Below, one piece after another: positions 1-9,517 of a stretch of 64,000 nucleotides of DNA. Each line of letters starts with the position of its first letter. Positions within the stretch are counted from its first letter, which is position 1. Where the stretch lies: contig NZ_CP090145.1 in NCBI RefSeq assembly GCF_023008245.1, forward strand, positions 2,604,001-2,668,000, written 5' to 3'. The translations under genes were made by a program, and so were the position numbers. A model generated the notes under the pieces. The model searched no databases and had not been told where the DNA came from. It saw only the letters and a program-made list of their open reading frames with translations. This DNA comes from Flavobacterium sediminilitoris (GTDB taxonomy: Bacteria; Bacteroidota; Bacteroidia; Flavobacteriales; Flavobacteriaceae).

Positions 1-19
1 AGTGCTAAAATAAAAAATT

Positions 20-760
20 ATGTCACAATTAGCTATAACAACAACACAAAATGTTACGATAAATTTTACAGCCGCTTCTGTAGGAGATAGATTACTAGGG
101 CAACTTCTTGATACACTGGTTAAAGCCGCTTATATTATTGCTGTGTATTTTGTTATAAATGTATTCGATTTAGATCGTTTTTTTAGAGGAATGGATCAAT
201 GGTCTATAATGGGAATATTCTCTATTATAGGTTTACCAATAATGTTTTATTCATTAATTCAAGAAAGTTTATGGGAAGGACAAACCATAGCAAAAAAACT
301 TTTAAAGATGAAAGTAATTAAAATTGATGGTTATCAAGCAGGTTTTGGAGATTATTTGGTACGATGGTTATTTCGTTTAATTGAAGTCTTAATTGGTAGT
401 GGCGTTATAGGTTTAATAGCGATTGTTACAAGTAATAAAAACCAGAGGTTAGGAGATATGGCAGCAGGAACAGCTGTTATTTCATTAAAAAATAATATAA
501 ATATTAATCATACTATTTTACAAGAAGTTAATAATGATTATGTTCCAGTTTATCCATTAGTTATTAAATTATCCGATAATGATGTTAGGATTATTAAAGA
601 AACTTTTGAAACTGCTATAAAAACAAGAGATTATGCTACATTAATAAAACTTAGAGAAAAAGTAATTGCTGTAACAGGAATTAAAAATCAATCAGGAAAT
701 GATCAAGATTTTATTAGAACATTAATGAAAGATTATAATTATTATACACAAAATATGTAA
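20..760 (+). CDS. RDD family membrane protein
   Basis: A 246-residue membrane protein with an RDD domain over roughly residues 18-160. The motif GDRLLGQLLDT opens the first membrane helix. Two more hydrophobic segments follow, around residues 62-82 and 120-138, and the family's second motif appears as NQRLGDMAAGT. RDD proteins are membrane proteins of mostly unknown role; some are linked to ion or osmotic balance. The C-terminal 80 residues are soluble and unassigned. The start ATG lies 19 nt from the window edge, so upstream context is missing. The stop codon abuts the stop of the convergent gene on the other strand, with no terminator hairpin between them. Family assignment is firm, function is not. 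Confidence 0.85.
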   Translation: MSQLAITTTQNVTINFTAASVGDRLLGQLLDTLVKAAYIIAVYFVINVFDLDRFFRGMDQWSIMGIFSIIGLPIMFYSLIQESLWEGQTIAKKLLKMKVIKIDGYQAGFGDYLVRWLFRLIEVLIGSGVIGLIAIVTSNKNQRLGDMAAGTAVISLKNNININHTILQEVNNDYVPVYPLVIKLSDNDVRIIKETFETAIKTRDYATLIKLREKVIAVTGIKNQSGNDQDFIRTLMKDYNYYTQNM

Positions 761-2557
761 TTATCGAGTTAAGTATAAATAACCATTTAAAGGCTCAGGA
801 TAGCTAGGATCATTTAGATATAGAATATAAAAATAAGTTCCTTCTGGTACTAATTTTGAACCAATTCCTTCCTGAACATAACCATTCCAATTTGGTTTGT
901 TGTTATTTCCAGTCCAAAGGTGTTTTCCCCAACGGTTGTATATTTCTAACCTGAAATTCACAAAAATATCTCTTAAACCATCTATAAAAAAAGAATCATT
1001 TAGAGTATCATTATTAGCAGAAACAGCATTGTAAACTGTTGGTGGACAGTTTTTTGTTTGTAAAAAGAAAGAAGTTATAGCAAAACAATTGTCATCTTCA
1101 ATTCTAATGAAAATTTCTTTTGGAGAAGTAATAACTTCATAATTTGTAGTATTAAAAATCGGATTTACCTCATTAAAAGCATCATCATAGTTTTCATAAA
1201 ATGTAGCCGTTTGAGAAGGATTCGTTTTTACCTGATATTCATAATTTGAAAAATCAAAAACACCTCTTGTTAATCCTAAATTACAGCTAATAACAGGTTC
1301 TAAAATATTAAATTCAGGAGAAACTAAAAGTTGGATAGCAATCGTGTTTGAATTATTGGATTCAACTAATTCAGTTACTATTCCTGAATTGTTTCCTATA
1401 TCATCAACAACAGCAGTTAGGTTAAAATTTGTCGGAATATTGCTTGGAATAGTAAGAATAGCATTTCCAGATTCACTTTCTCCAATAGGAATTGTGTTTT
1501 GAGTTTGAGAAGTGCCAACTAAAACTCCATCTACATAAAAAGCGATAGGAGTATTGGCTTGTAAAATATCAGTACTATTCACATTATAAACAGTAAAACG
1601 AACAGGTAGTTCTCTAATATTACAAGCTAATTGATAATCATCTATTTGGATAGTAGCGTCTGGTAATTGACTATTTAATTTGGTTACAATAGCATTAATC
1701 ATAACATAATCTCGTCCAGAAGTTAATTCAATAGTAGCATTTGTATCTCCTATAGCAATATTATTTTGAATGCCATAGATATCTAAATCCATATTATAAA
1801 GTTCATTAGAATTGGTAATTGAATTAGTACCATTGAAAGCATTATTAGCAGGATTAAGAGGAGGATTACTAAGAATAGTACCATTTATTCTCAATGTTTC
1901 ATTTATAGCTAATCCAGAATCTCCTTCCCATGCTAAAAAACCTATTTTTGCATCTTGATTATCAATTACATTTAAAGCATCTAAATTAACAGAAAGTGAG
2001 TTTTGAGTTTGGGAAACAACTTGCAATCCATCATAAATATTTAGCTGATTCAAAGGAAGTGAACTGTTTTTATAAACGATTATTAAAGCCCATCCTGCGA
2101 AATTAGTTTTATTCTGAAAATGTAAACTAATAAAATTAGATACGTCTAAGTCTGAAACAGTATAAGTATTATTTCCTGTAGCTTGAACTTGAGAAGTAAC
2201 ATCTGCAAATGCACTAAAAAAATGAAATTGATTATATAAAATATTTGAAAAAGTTCTTTCGGGAACGACATCAACATCGTTTAGCTTTATATCAAAATCT
2301 CCTGTTCCGCATCCAGCCCAATATAAATAAGCACGTTCTATAATATCGTTCGAATTTAAATTTAAAGTGGCAGATGAACTAGTTAAAACACTCGGTGTAG
2401 TTTGAAAGGAATTTTCTTGAGAATTTAAAGTGTTCCCTATAAATGTAAAATCATATCGACCATTGATTTGAGTATACAAAGAAATATCTTGTCCAATAGT
2501 TAATATAGGAAATAATATAAAAAAGAAGTAACTATAGAGATTACTTTTAGGATTCAT
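761..2557 (-). CDS. T9SS type B (gliding-motility C-terminal domain) surface protein
   Basis: A 598-residue secreted protein. It has an N-terminal signal peptide (hydrophobic FFFILFPILTIG then Q). The last ~90 residues match the gliding motility-associated C-terminal domain: TVYNAVSANNDTLND, IYNRWGKHLW, NWNGY and VPEGTYFYILYL. This is the type B sorting signal of the type IX secretion system, which carries cargo across the outer membrane to the cell surface. The middle, about residues 295-410, resembles a CARDB-type beta-sandwich. The N-terminal third is a beta-rich extracellular module with the motif YLYWAGCG. It stands divergently from the glycan locus. No enzymatic motif is visible; an adhesin-like or structural role is inference. 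Confidence 0.85.
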   Translation of the reverse strand: MNPKSNLYSYFFFILFPILTIGQDISLYTQINGRYDFTFIGNTLNSQENSFQTTPSVLTSSSATLNLNSNDIIERAYLYWAGCGTGDFDIKLNDVDVVPERTFSNILYNQFHFFSAFADVTSQVQATGNNTYTVSDLDVSNFISLHFQNKTNFAGWALIIVYKNSSLPLNQLNIYDGLQVVSQTQNSLSVNLDALNVIDNQDAKIGFLAWEGDSGLAINETLRINGTILSNPPLNPANNAFNGTNSITNSNELYNMDLDIYGIQNNIAIGDTNATIELTSGRDYVMINAIVTKLNSQLPDATIQIDDYQLACNIRELPVRFTVYNVNSTDILQANTPIAFYVDGVLVGTSQTQNTIPIGESESGNAILTIPSNIPTNFNLTAVVDDIGNNSGIVTELVESNNSNTIAIQLLVSPEFNILEPVISCNLGLTRGVFDFSNYEYQVKTNPSQTATFYENYDDAFNEVNPIFNTTNYEVITSPKEIFIRIEDDNCFAITSFFLQTKNCPPTVYNAVSANNDTLNDSFFIDGLRDIFVNFRLEIYNRWGKHLWTGNNNKPNWNGYVQEGIGSKLVPEGTYFYILYLNDPSYPEPLNGYLYLTR

Positions 2558-2673
2558 TTTTAATGTATTGGGGAATAATCAATGTCCAATATAATAAATT
2601 ATTTGATAAAAAGTTACAGATAGACTATACAACAGTTAAAAAATTAGTAATTTTCGGGACTAATTCCATTTTT

Positions 2674-3621
2674 TTGAAAACATATTCCGTTAATAAATAC
2701 ACAAAGGGTTATTATAACGTTTGGAATAATTTTATTTCAGATGCTAAAAATGCTACATTTCTATTTCATAGAGATTATATGGAATATCATAGTGATAGAT
2801 TTGAGGATTATTCACTTTTAATTTTTGATAAAAAAGATAATTTGAAAGCAATTTTACCTGCAAACAGAGTAGGAAATATTCTTTATTCACATCAAGGACT
2901 AACTTATGGAGGATTAGTATTAGAAAAGTTTGTTAAATACAACGAAGTTGATTCTTATTTTAATTCCATTTTTACTTTTTTGAAACAAAATGAATTTGAT
3001 GAGTTGGTATATAAACCAATTAATATTTTTTATCAAATTAATAAATCGGAAGAGTATCTGTTTTCTTTTTTCAAGAAAAATGCTGTTTTGATGAAAAGAG
3101 AATTAAATTTATGTATACCATTTAAAGACGATTTTAGAATTTCTAAAAGCAAATTAAAACATTATAGAAAAAATTTAAAATTAAATTTAGAAGTAGAATC
3201 AACAGGTGATTTTTCCACTTTTTGGAATGAAGTTTTAATACCAAGATTAAAAGAGAAACACAATACCAAACCAGTACATAGTATTGAAGAAATACAATAT
3301 TTAGCAAATAAGTTTCCAAATAATATTTTCCAATATAACGTTTTCTATGAAGGTGAAATAATAGCAGGACTTACTATTTTTAAGTTTGAAAAGGTATTAA
3401 AATCGCAATATGGAGCAACAACTTTATTAGGAGAAAAACTAAGAGCCTTAGATTTTCTATATTTTAAACTTATAGAAAAATATAAAGAAGAATTTGATTT
3501 TTTTGATATGGGAACATGTACTGAAACTAATGATTTAGGGTATAATGAAGGCTTATTAATGCAAAAAGAAGAATTAGGATGTTCTCTGTTTAATCAAGAT
3601 ACATATAAAATTAAATTATGA
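2674..3621 (+). CDS. FemAB-like GNAT-fold acyltransferase
   Basis: A predicted 315-residue soluble protein of the FemAB-like / acyl-CoA N-acyltransferase superfamily, which transfers acyl or aminoacyl groups. The open frame extends upstream to an ATG at 2563. That extension looks non-coding, and the family's typical N-terminus ([20 protein letters not shown]) begins just after the TTG at 2674, so TTG is preferred. The C-terminal half carries family-like features: [10 protein letters not shown], an AT-containing strand with QYGATT, and [13 protein letters not shown]. Its stop overlaps the ATG of the sugar aminotransferase by 4 nt, so the two are translationally coupled. That pairing suggests it acylates the amino sugar or a related glycan unit, which is inference. 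Confidence 0.7.
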   Translation: MKTYSVNKYTKGYYNVWNNFISDAKNATFLFHRDYMEYHSDRFEDYSLLIFDKKDNLKAILPANRVGNILYSHQGLTYGGLVLEKFVKYNEVDSYFNSIFTFLKQNEFDELVYKPINIFYQINKSEEYLFSFFKKNAVLMKRELNLCIPFKDDFRISKSKLKHYRKNLKLNLEVESTGDFSTFWNEVLIPRLKEKHNTKPVHSIEEIQYLANKFPNNIFQYNVFYEGEIIAGLTIFKFEKVLKSQYGATTLLGEKLRALDFLYFKLIEKYKEEFDFFDMGTCTETNDLGYNEGLLMQKEELGCSLFNQDTYKIKL

Positions 3622-4715
3622 TAAAATTCCTTGATTTACATAAATTAAACAAACCTTTTGAGATTGCATTTCAAGAAAAAATGAAGCAATTCTTAGATTC
3701 AGGCTGGTACATTCTTGGAAATGAAGTGAAATCATTCGAATCTAATTTTGCAACTTATTGTGGAACAAAATATTGTATAGGTGTAGGAAATGGATTAGAT
3801 GCTTTAGTATTGATTTTTAAAGCGTATATTCAATTAGGAAAATTACAAAAAGGAGATGAGGTTATTATTCCATCTAATACCTATATTGCTAGTATTTTAG
3901 CAATTCTTCAAGCCGATTTAATACCTGTTTTAGTAGAACCTAAATTGGAAACCTACAATTTGAATCCAGATTTAATTCAGACAAAAATAACTAATAGGAC
4001 AAAAGCCATTTTAGCTGTTCATTTATATGGACAATTAGCCGAAATGAATCAGATAAATAAAATTGCAAAAAAAAATAATTTGTTAGTTATAGAAGATGCA
4101 GCACAAGCACATGGAGCTATTTTAGAAAGTAAGAAAGCAGGAAACTTAGCAAATGCTGCTGGATTTAGTTTTTATCCAGGAAAAAATTTAGGAGCTTTAG
4201 GTGATGCAGGAGCAATTACAACCAATGATAATGTATTGGCAGAAGTGCTTTTTTCTATGCGAAATTATGGTTCTAAAGTAAAGTATGAAAATGAAAGAAT
4301 AGGAACAAATTCTAGGCTTGATGAATTACAAGCTTCATTTTTAAATGTGAAATTAGCTCATTTAGATAATGAAAACGAAAAAAGAAGGCATATAGCAAAA
4401 CGGTATCTTTCAGAAATTAAAAATAATGAAATAATTCTTCCTTTTTGGAATGAAAGTGAAAATCATGTTTTTCATTTGTTTGTTATTCGAACAAAAAATA
4501 GAGATAGGTTAGCCAAATATTTAAAAGAAAATAAAATTGAAACCATGATTCATTATCCTATAGCTCCACATAAACAAGAAGCTTTAAAGTATATGAATAA
4601 TATGAGTTTCCCTATTTCAGAGAAAATTCATAATGAAGTTTTAAGTATTCCTTTGAATTCTGGTTTAAATTGTGGTGAAATAGATAGAATAGTTTTAATT
4701 TTAAATTCTTATTAG
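3618..4715 (+). CDS. DegT/DnrJ/EryC1/StrS sugar aminotransferase (FdtB-like)
   Basis: A 365-residue PLP-dependent aminotransferase of the DegT family. The family signature is complete: [11 protein letters not shown] at the N-terminus, [11 protein letters not shown] for cofactor phosphate binding, [21 protein letters not shown] with the pyridine-binding Asp, and [15 protein letters not shown] with Lys189 as the Schiff-base lysine. The family transaminates keto-sugars attached to dTDP. The nearest remembered match is FdtB/QdtB, which makes 3-amino-3,6-dideoxyhexose from the 3-keto sugar. The FdtA-like ketoisomerase at 10353 would supply that substrate. The start overlaps the stop of the upstream acyltransferase (ATGA). 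Confidence 0.88.
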   Translation: MIKFLDLHKLNKPFEIAFQEKMKQFLDSGWYILGNEVKSFESNFATYCGTKYCIGVGNGLDALVLIFKAYIQLGKLQKGDEVIIPSNTYIASILAILQADLIPVLVEPKLETYNLNPDLIQTKITNRTKAILAVHLYGQLAEMNQINKIAKKNNLLVIEDAAQAHGAILESKKAGNLANAAGFSFYPGKNLGALGDAGAITTNDNVLAEVLFSMRNYGSKVKYENERIGTNSRLDELQASFLNVKLAHLDNENEKRRHIAKRYLSEIKNNEIILPFWNESENHVFHLFVIRTKNRDRLAKYLKENKIETMIHYPIAPHKQEALKYMNNMSFPISEKIHNEVLSIPLNSGLNCGEIDRIVLILNSY

Positions 4716-4716
4716 T

Positions 4717-6015
4717 TTGTTTCTTTTAAAAAAAATATTTAGTAATCAGTTAATAAAAGTTGCATCTTTAAATAGCATCAGTATCTTTATTAGAGTATTG
4801 ACAGGAATAATTTCTTCAAAGGCAATTGCTTATTTTATAGGAGCGTCAGGAATGGCTTTGATGGGGAATTTTAGAAATTTTATTAGTTCTATAGAATCAA
4901 TAGGCATATTAGGTTTAAATAATGGAATAATAAAAACTGTAGCTGAAAAATCAAATGATAGGGAGGAAATTTATCCTCTTATAACGACTATTTTGTATTT
5001 TGTCTTCTTTTTAGGTACCATTATTGGGATTGTAATATTTGTATTTTCAAACAAAATCAGTAATTATTTGTTTAATACGATAGAATATAGTATTGTTATT
5101 CAGATTTTAGCAATTCTATTACCTTTTCAAATTATAAATACGGTACTAATCATAATTTTAAACGGACTAAGAACTTATAAAAAAGTAATTATATTAACAA
5201 TATTAACATATTTGATAGGAGTAATACTTTCAGTATATCTAATGTGGAATTTCAAAGTTTTAGGAGCATTGTTTTCAGTTTCTATTTTGTCAATAATCGT
5301 GTTTTTTATAACACTGTATTTTTTTAGTAAGGAAATTTCAATTAAGCGTATACTAAATTTCAAAAAGTTTAAAATAGAATTAATCTATAAAATTCTGCCA
5401 TTAGGGATGATGACATTGTTTTCTGCGGTTATTGTACCAATAATATATATAAATATTCGAAAATATATAATTCAATTTGATTCTTTGGAAGCAGCGGGCT
5501 ATTATGAGTCTATGAACAGGATATCAGGATTTTATATGATATTTATAACGACATTGATTAACTTGTATTTTCTTCCAGAATTATCAAAAGCAGAAACAGT
5601 AAAAGAAACTAAAAGTATTTTTATACAATATTATAAGCATATTATTCCAATTTTTACTTTAGGTTTGATTTTTATTTTTTTTACGAGAAATTGTATAGTA
5701 AAATTGTTACTGACTAGTGATTTTTTACCAGTTAATAAACTTTTTATTTGGCAATTATTAGGAGATTTATTTCGATCTTTATCATTAATATTAGGAATTC
5801 AATTTTTCGCTAAAAAGATGATTAAACCTTATTTTATAATTGAATTTTTTTCGTTAGTAATTCTAATAATATCAAGTTATTTTTGTATTCGTTTATTTAG
5901 AGTTGAAGGAGCAGTAATTTCTTATGCAATAACATATTTTATTTACTTTATAGTTTTAGTTTTTTTCTTTAAAAAATATCTTCAAATTAATACACAATTA
6001 AATGAGAAAAGATAA
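4717..6015 (+). CDS. Wzx-type polysaccharide flippase
   Basis: A 432-residue integral membrane protein with about 12 hydrophobic segments and the N-terminal pattern of the MOP/polysaccharide-synthesis family (VASLNSISIFIRVLTGIISSKAIAYFIG, given here in parts: amphipathic start, then GASGMALMGNFRN). Such proteins flip undecaprenyl-diphosphate-linked glycan units across the inner membrane. The start is a TTG one base after the upstream stop. No ATG near the N-terminus would keep the first helix, so TTG is well supported. The 3' end overlaps the next gene by 14 nt, indicating one operon. The type of glycan cannot be read from the sequence. Confidence 0.85.
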   Translation: MFLLKKIFSNQLIKVASLNSISIFIRVLTGIISSKAIAYFIGASGMALMGNFRNFISSIESIGILGLNNGIIKTVAEKSNDREEIYPLITTILYFVFFLGTIIGIVIFVFSNKISNYLFNTIEYSIVIQILAILLPFQIINTVLIIILNGLRTYKKVIILTILTYLIGVILSVYLMWNFKVLGALFSVSILSIIVFFITLYFFSKEISIKRILNFKKFKIELIYKILPLGMMTLFSAVIVPIIYINIRKYIIQFDSLEAAGYYESMNRISGFYMIFITTLINLYFLPELSKAETVKETKSIFIQYYKHIIPIFTLGLIFIFFTRNCIVKLLLTSDFLPVNKLFIWQLLGDLFRSLSLILGIQFFAKKMIKPYFIIEFFSLVILIISSYFCIRLFRVEGAVISYAITYFIYFIVLVFFFKKYLQINTQLNEKR

Positions 6016-6955
6016 TATTGTAGATATTTCTATACTTGTACCTCTCTATAATGAAGAACAGGTTTTTAGCATATTAATAGAAAGAATAAAAAAGACTATT
6101 GATAAAGTCAAATTTTCTTGTAATGTTTATTTAATAGATGATGGAAGTTTTGATAATACTGCATTTTTAATTGAAGAGATTTGTAAACAAGATAGCCGTT
6201 TTATAGGAGTACTTCTCTCTCGAAATTTTGGGCATCAATATGCGGTTTCAGCAGGATTAAGTGTTTGTAATGCTAAAAGTGGAATAATGATTATAGATGG
6301 AGATTTGCAAGATCCACCAGAATTAATATCTGATTTTTATGATTTACTAAAAAAAGGGAATGATGTAATTTATGCAGTTAGAAAAAAAAGAAAAGAATCT
6401 TTTTTAAAAAGGATTATGTATAAGTTGTATTACAGATTGCAACGAAAAATCTCTAATTTTAATATACCTATTGATTCAGGAGACTTTTCTATGTTAAGTA
6501 GGAGAGTTGTAGATAGTTTTAATAAGATGCCTGAAAAAGATGTTTATTTTAGAGGAATGAGAGCTTGGATAGGATTTAAACAAATTGCATTTGAATATGA
6601 AAGAGACGAAAGATTTGCAGGAGAAACAAAATACACATGGAAGAAATTGTTTGAATTAGCCTTTAAAGGAATATTTAATTTTAGTGACTTTCCAATACGC
6701 TTTATAACAAGATTAGGTGTTTTAAGTATTCTAATTTCATTAGTATATTTTCTGTATAATTTATATAGAAAGATATTTTTTAATGATATTCCTCAAGGAT
6801 TTACAGCGACAATTTTAGCTATTATCTTATTCAGTGGTGTGCAATTATTGTCTTTAGGAATTATTGGCGAATATGTATTAAGAATTTTTAAACAAGTACA
6901 GAATAGACCTCTTTTTATAATTGATAAAATAATTAATAAAGAAAATGAAGATTGA
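6002..6955 (+). CDS. GtrB/DPM1-like polyprenyl-phosphate glycosyltransferase (GT2)
   Basis: A 317-residue family 2 glycosyltransferase. The GT-A domain shows LVPLYNEE, the nucleotide-binding DDGSFDNT near residue 46 and DGDLQDPPE near residue 99, the last being diagnostic of the DPM1/GtrB/ArnC branch. Two C-terminal membrane helices follow, about residues 233-255 and 270-292. These enzymes load a sugar onto undecaprenyl phosphate on the cytoplasmic face. It overlaps the flippase gene by 14 nt upstream and a GT-C-like membrane protein by 11 nt downstream. This is the usual arrangement in which the lipid-linked sugar is later used outside the membrane by a GT-C enzyme. Confidence 0.88.
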   Translation: MRKDNIVDISILVPLYNEEQVFSILIERIKKTIDKVKFSCNVYLIDDGSFDNTAFLIEEICKQDSRFIGVLLSRNFGHQYAVSAGLSVCNAKSGIMIIDGDLQDPPELISDFYDLLKKGNDVIYAVRKKRKESFLKRIMYKLYYRLQRKISNFNIPIDSGDFSMLSRRVVDSFNKMPEKDVYFRGMRAWIGFKQIAFEYERDERFAGETKYTWKKLFELAFKGIFNFSDFPIRFITRLGVLSILISLVYFLYNLYRKIFFNDIPQGFTATILAIILFSGVQLLSLGIIGEYVLRIFKQVQNRPLFIIDKIINKENED

Positions 6956-8294
6956 AATAAATAAATTTATAAATTTTTTGATAAAAAAACCAATTAGAAA
7001 TATATTGATTATTGGTGCTTTATTAAGATTAATGATTTTTCTAGTTTTTTACACTTCAATTTCAATATATACTGATACTGAGGGTTATACTGAATTAGCT
7101 AAAATAATTTCATCTTTAAGTTTAGAAGGATATCATGGATTACGTTCTCCAGGATATCCAATTTTAATTTCGTTAGCGAATCAAAACTTACATATTGTTG
7201 TTTTATTTCAATTTATATTAGGATTAATATCAACAGTTTTGTGGTATAGAACAATTATAAATTTAAATTTTTCAATTAAACATAGTTTCATAATTACTAT
7301 TTTTATTAGTAGTTTCTTAAATGTTTTTTTCTTCGAGACTTCTATTTTAGTAGAAACTTTAGTTTTATTTTTTATTACATTGATTATTTATCACTTTTCT
7401 AAAGGATCTTTTAATAAATTTACATTTAGAAATTACTTTTATCTAAGTTTTTTATTTGGTTTTTTAGTGCTCGTTAAGCCTTTCTATGCTTATTTATCTT
7501 TTCTATTTACTTTGTTTGTTCTAATGCAGAGATTTACATTTAAACGTTTTTTTTACGGTCTAATATTAGTTTCTTGTTCATTAATCTCTTATTTTGGATG
7601 GTGCTACGTCAATAAAATTAATACTGGATATTTTGCACCTACATCATATTATGGATTGACTAATGCTCAAACTTGTGTTTATTTTGCAGAAAATACGCCT
7701 AGTGAATGGGACTGGATTTCAAAACCCTATGTTGAATACAGAGAAATGGCCATAAGAGAGAATAAAGATGTAGCAATGTCAATATGGTTTGCGTATGAAG
7801 ATGATGCTTATAAAAAATATAATATAACATTTCATGAATTATCATTTGAATTAGGAAAATTTGCGAAAGTTGCTATAAAAGAAAACCCAAAAGAATATAT
7901 TTATCAAGTTGTATGTAGATCTTGGCTTGATTTCTGGAAACCTGCAATGTATTGGAATTATGATAATTTTAATTTTAAATATGCAAATAAAATTTTTATT
8001 GGTATTTGGTATATCCAGTATGGAATTCTAATTCTTTTTGAACTCTTCTTTTTCTTTCTATTAATATTCCATGTTTTAAATTTTTTTAATACTAAAATGA
8101 TTACTACAGAATTAATACTTAGTGTTATTGTTTTTTCAACTTCTGTTTTACAAGCAATAGTAACTTATGGAACAAATGACAGGTATAGTTTTCCTTTCGA
8201 ATTTATAATAATTATAGTTGTTTTGTTATTTTTTAAACAGAATAATTGGTTCTTAAAAAAGACACTATCCAAAAATGGTGTTTTAAAAAATTAG
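6945..8294 (+). CDS. GT-C fold (GT39/ArnT-like) membrane glycosyltransferase
   Basis: A 449-residue membrane protein with about ten hydrophobic segments. The short first external loop contains the acidic TDTEGY motif near residue 44. That position corresponds to the catalytic or metal-binding acidic loop of GT-C enzymes such as ArnT and protein O-mannosyltransferases. A large non-membrane loop sits at about residues 240-330. GT-C enzymes take sugar from polyprenyl phosphate on the periplasmic side, which fits the polyprenyl-phosphate glycosyltransferase gene that overlaps its start. Family membership rests on topology and the motif only, so the acceptor is unknown. Confidence 0.68.
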   Translation: MKIEINKFINFLIKKPIRNILIIGALLRLMIFLVFYTSISIYTDTEGYTELAKIISSLSLEGYHGLRSPGYPILISLANQNLHIVVLFQFILGLISTVLWYRTIINLNFSIKHSFIITIFISSFLNVFFFETSILVETLVLFFITLIIYHFSKGSFNKFTFRNYFYLSFLFGFLVLVKPFYAYLSFLFTLFVLMQRFTFKRFFYGLILVSCSLISYFGWCYVNKINTGYFAPTSYYGLTNAQTCVYFAENTPSEWDWISKPYVEYREMAIRENKDVAMSIWFAYEDDAYKKYNITFHELSFELGKFAKVAIKENPKEYIYQVVCRSWLDFWKPAMYWNYDNFNFKYANKIFIGIWYIQYGILILFELFFFFLLIFHVLNFFNTKMITTELILSVIVFSTSVLQAIVTYGTNDRYSFPFEFIIIIVVLLFFKQNNWFLKKTLSKNGVLKN

Positions 8295-8300
8295 GTTGGT

Positions 8301-9449
8301 TTAATTTATAGAGTTAAAGATATTTAAATAACGATCAGCAATAAGTTTATAGTTATGTTCTTTGTTTATAAAGTGTCTAGCATTTTTCGAAATTCTAATC
8401 ATTTTTTCAGGATTCTCAATTAATAATGATAGTTTGTTTGAAATGTTTTTTTCACATGGTAATGCATTGATACATACTTCATCTTCGTCTAAGTTGTAAA
8501 AATTTAAAAATTCAGTTTCAGCTCCTGTAAAAACAATTTTTCCTTTGGCCATTGCCTCTAGTGCATTATAACCCTGGTCGTAAGCATATACTTGATCTAA
8601 TAAAATATGAGCGGAATTATATTTTTCAATATATTCATTATAAGGAAGGTCTTCTGAAATTATAATTTCTATTTTATCTTTATATTTTTGTTTTACAATC
8701 TTTAAAGCTTTTTCAAAATAAATGATTCCTTTTTTTATATAATTTCCTCTATTAATACCTAGAAAGATAATTGTCTTCTCTCTATTTTCTAAATTTATAT
8801 ATTGAATTCTATCAGTGTTAATTGGATTTGGAATAAAATTTATAGTATAATTCATTTTTTCCATTGGAATTTTATAATCAATATCAGAACAAATTAAGAC
8901 TTGACAATTTTGTATTAACCAATTGAATACTTTACGATAATTATTTTTACTATATTTTAAAGAGTAATGAAATTTATCTTTTTTAGTAGGATCTTTAAAA
9001 TAAGGGGTTAGAATAGAATATTTTAATTCTTTTTTTAATAAATAATCTATTACAGGTGTTTCATCTCCACAAACTAAAAGACTTCTCTTTTTTACTTTTT
9101 TAAATAATTTTTTGTATAAAAATTGACTACAAAATGGAAAAGTTTCTATTGCATTAGAATTAATTAATTGAACATGGTCGAAATTATTTAATTTTGTTAA
9201 CAAGTAATAAAAACGAATTGCTGTTTCAAATTCACTTAAATCAACTTTGAAGAAAATGTGAAAAATATGTTTTATTTTTTTAAATATCCAAAATCGATTG
9301 AAAAAATAAGGATATATAGAATAATCAATATTATATTTTTTAAAATGATCTCCTGTGCCTAATATTTTTACTTTATGTCCTTTTGCTATTAATCCTTCTT
9401 TTAAAGAATTATGAAGATTACTGTATTCACCAAGTAGAAGGATATTCAT
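8301..9449 (-). CDS. glycosyltransferase, GT4-like (GT-B fold)
   Basis: A 382-residue protein on the opposite strand to its neighbours. The N-terminus MNILLLGEYSNLHNSLKEGL and the C-terminal block GYNALEAMAKGKIVFTG fit the GT-B fold, where the E of ALEAMA is the conserved acidic residue of the C-terminal domain. Residues 220-275 hold the GINRGNYIKKGI segment typical of nucleotide-sugar binding. Likely role: adding one sugar in the surface glycan. It is divergent from the gene at 9518 with very little space between, so their promoters must overlap. The convergent upstream gene ends 6 nt from its stop. Confidence 0.78.
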   Translation of the reverse strand: MNILLLGEYSNLHNSLKEGLIAKGHKVKILGTGDHFKKYNIDYSIYPYFFNRFWIFKKIKHIFHIFFKVDLSEFETAIRFYYLLTKLNNFDHVQLINSNAIETFPFCSQFLYKKLFKKVKKRSLLVCGDETPVIDYLLKKELKYSILTPYFKDPTKKDKFHYSLKYSKNNYRKVFNWLIQNCQVLICSDIDYKIPMEKMNYTINFIPNPINTDRIQYINLENREKTIIFLGINRGNYIKKGIIYFEKALKIVKQKYKDKIEIIISEDLPYNEYIEKYNSAHILLDQVYAYDQGYNALEAMAKGKIVFTGAETEFLNFYNLDEDEVCINALPCEKNISNKLSLLIENPEKMIRISKNARHFINKEHNYKLIADRYLNIFNSIN

Positions 9450-9466
9450 TTTGAAATATTAGAATT

Positions 9467-9501
9467 TTGTTATTTATACGTTATACTTTTTCCTACATTT
9501 G
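9467..9501 (+). promoter_or_regulatory. Bacteroidetes-type promoter for the GT2/fdtA-like unit
   Basis: TTG at 9467-9469, a 24-nt spacer and TACATTTG at 9494-9501. The -7 box matches the Bacteroidetes consensus TAnnTTTG exactly; the spacer is longer than the usual 17-20 nt. It lies between divergent genes and inside the longest reading of the downstream ORF. Confidence 0.45.
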
Positions 9502-9517
9502 TGTAAATATAATACAA

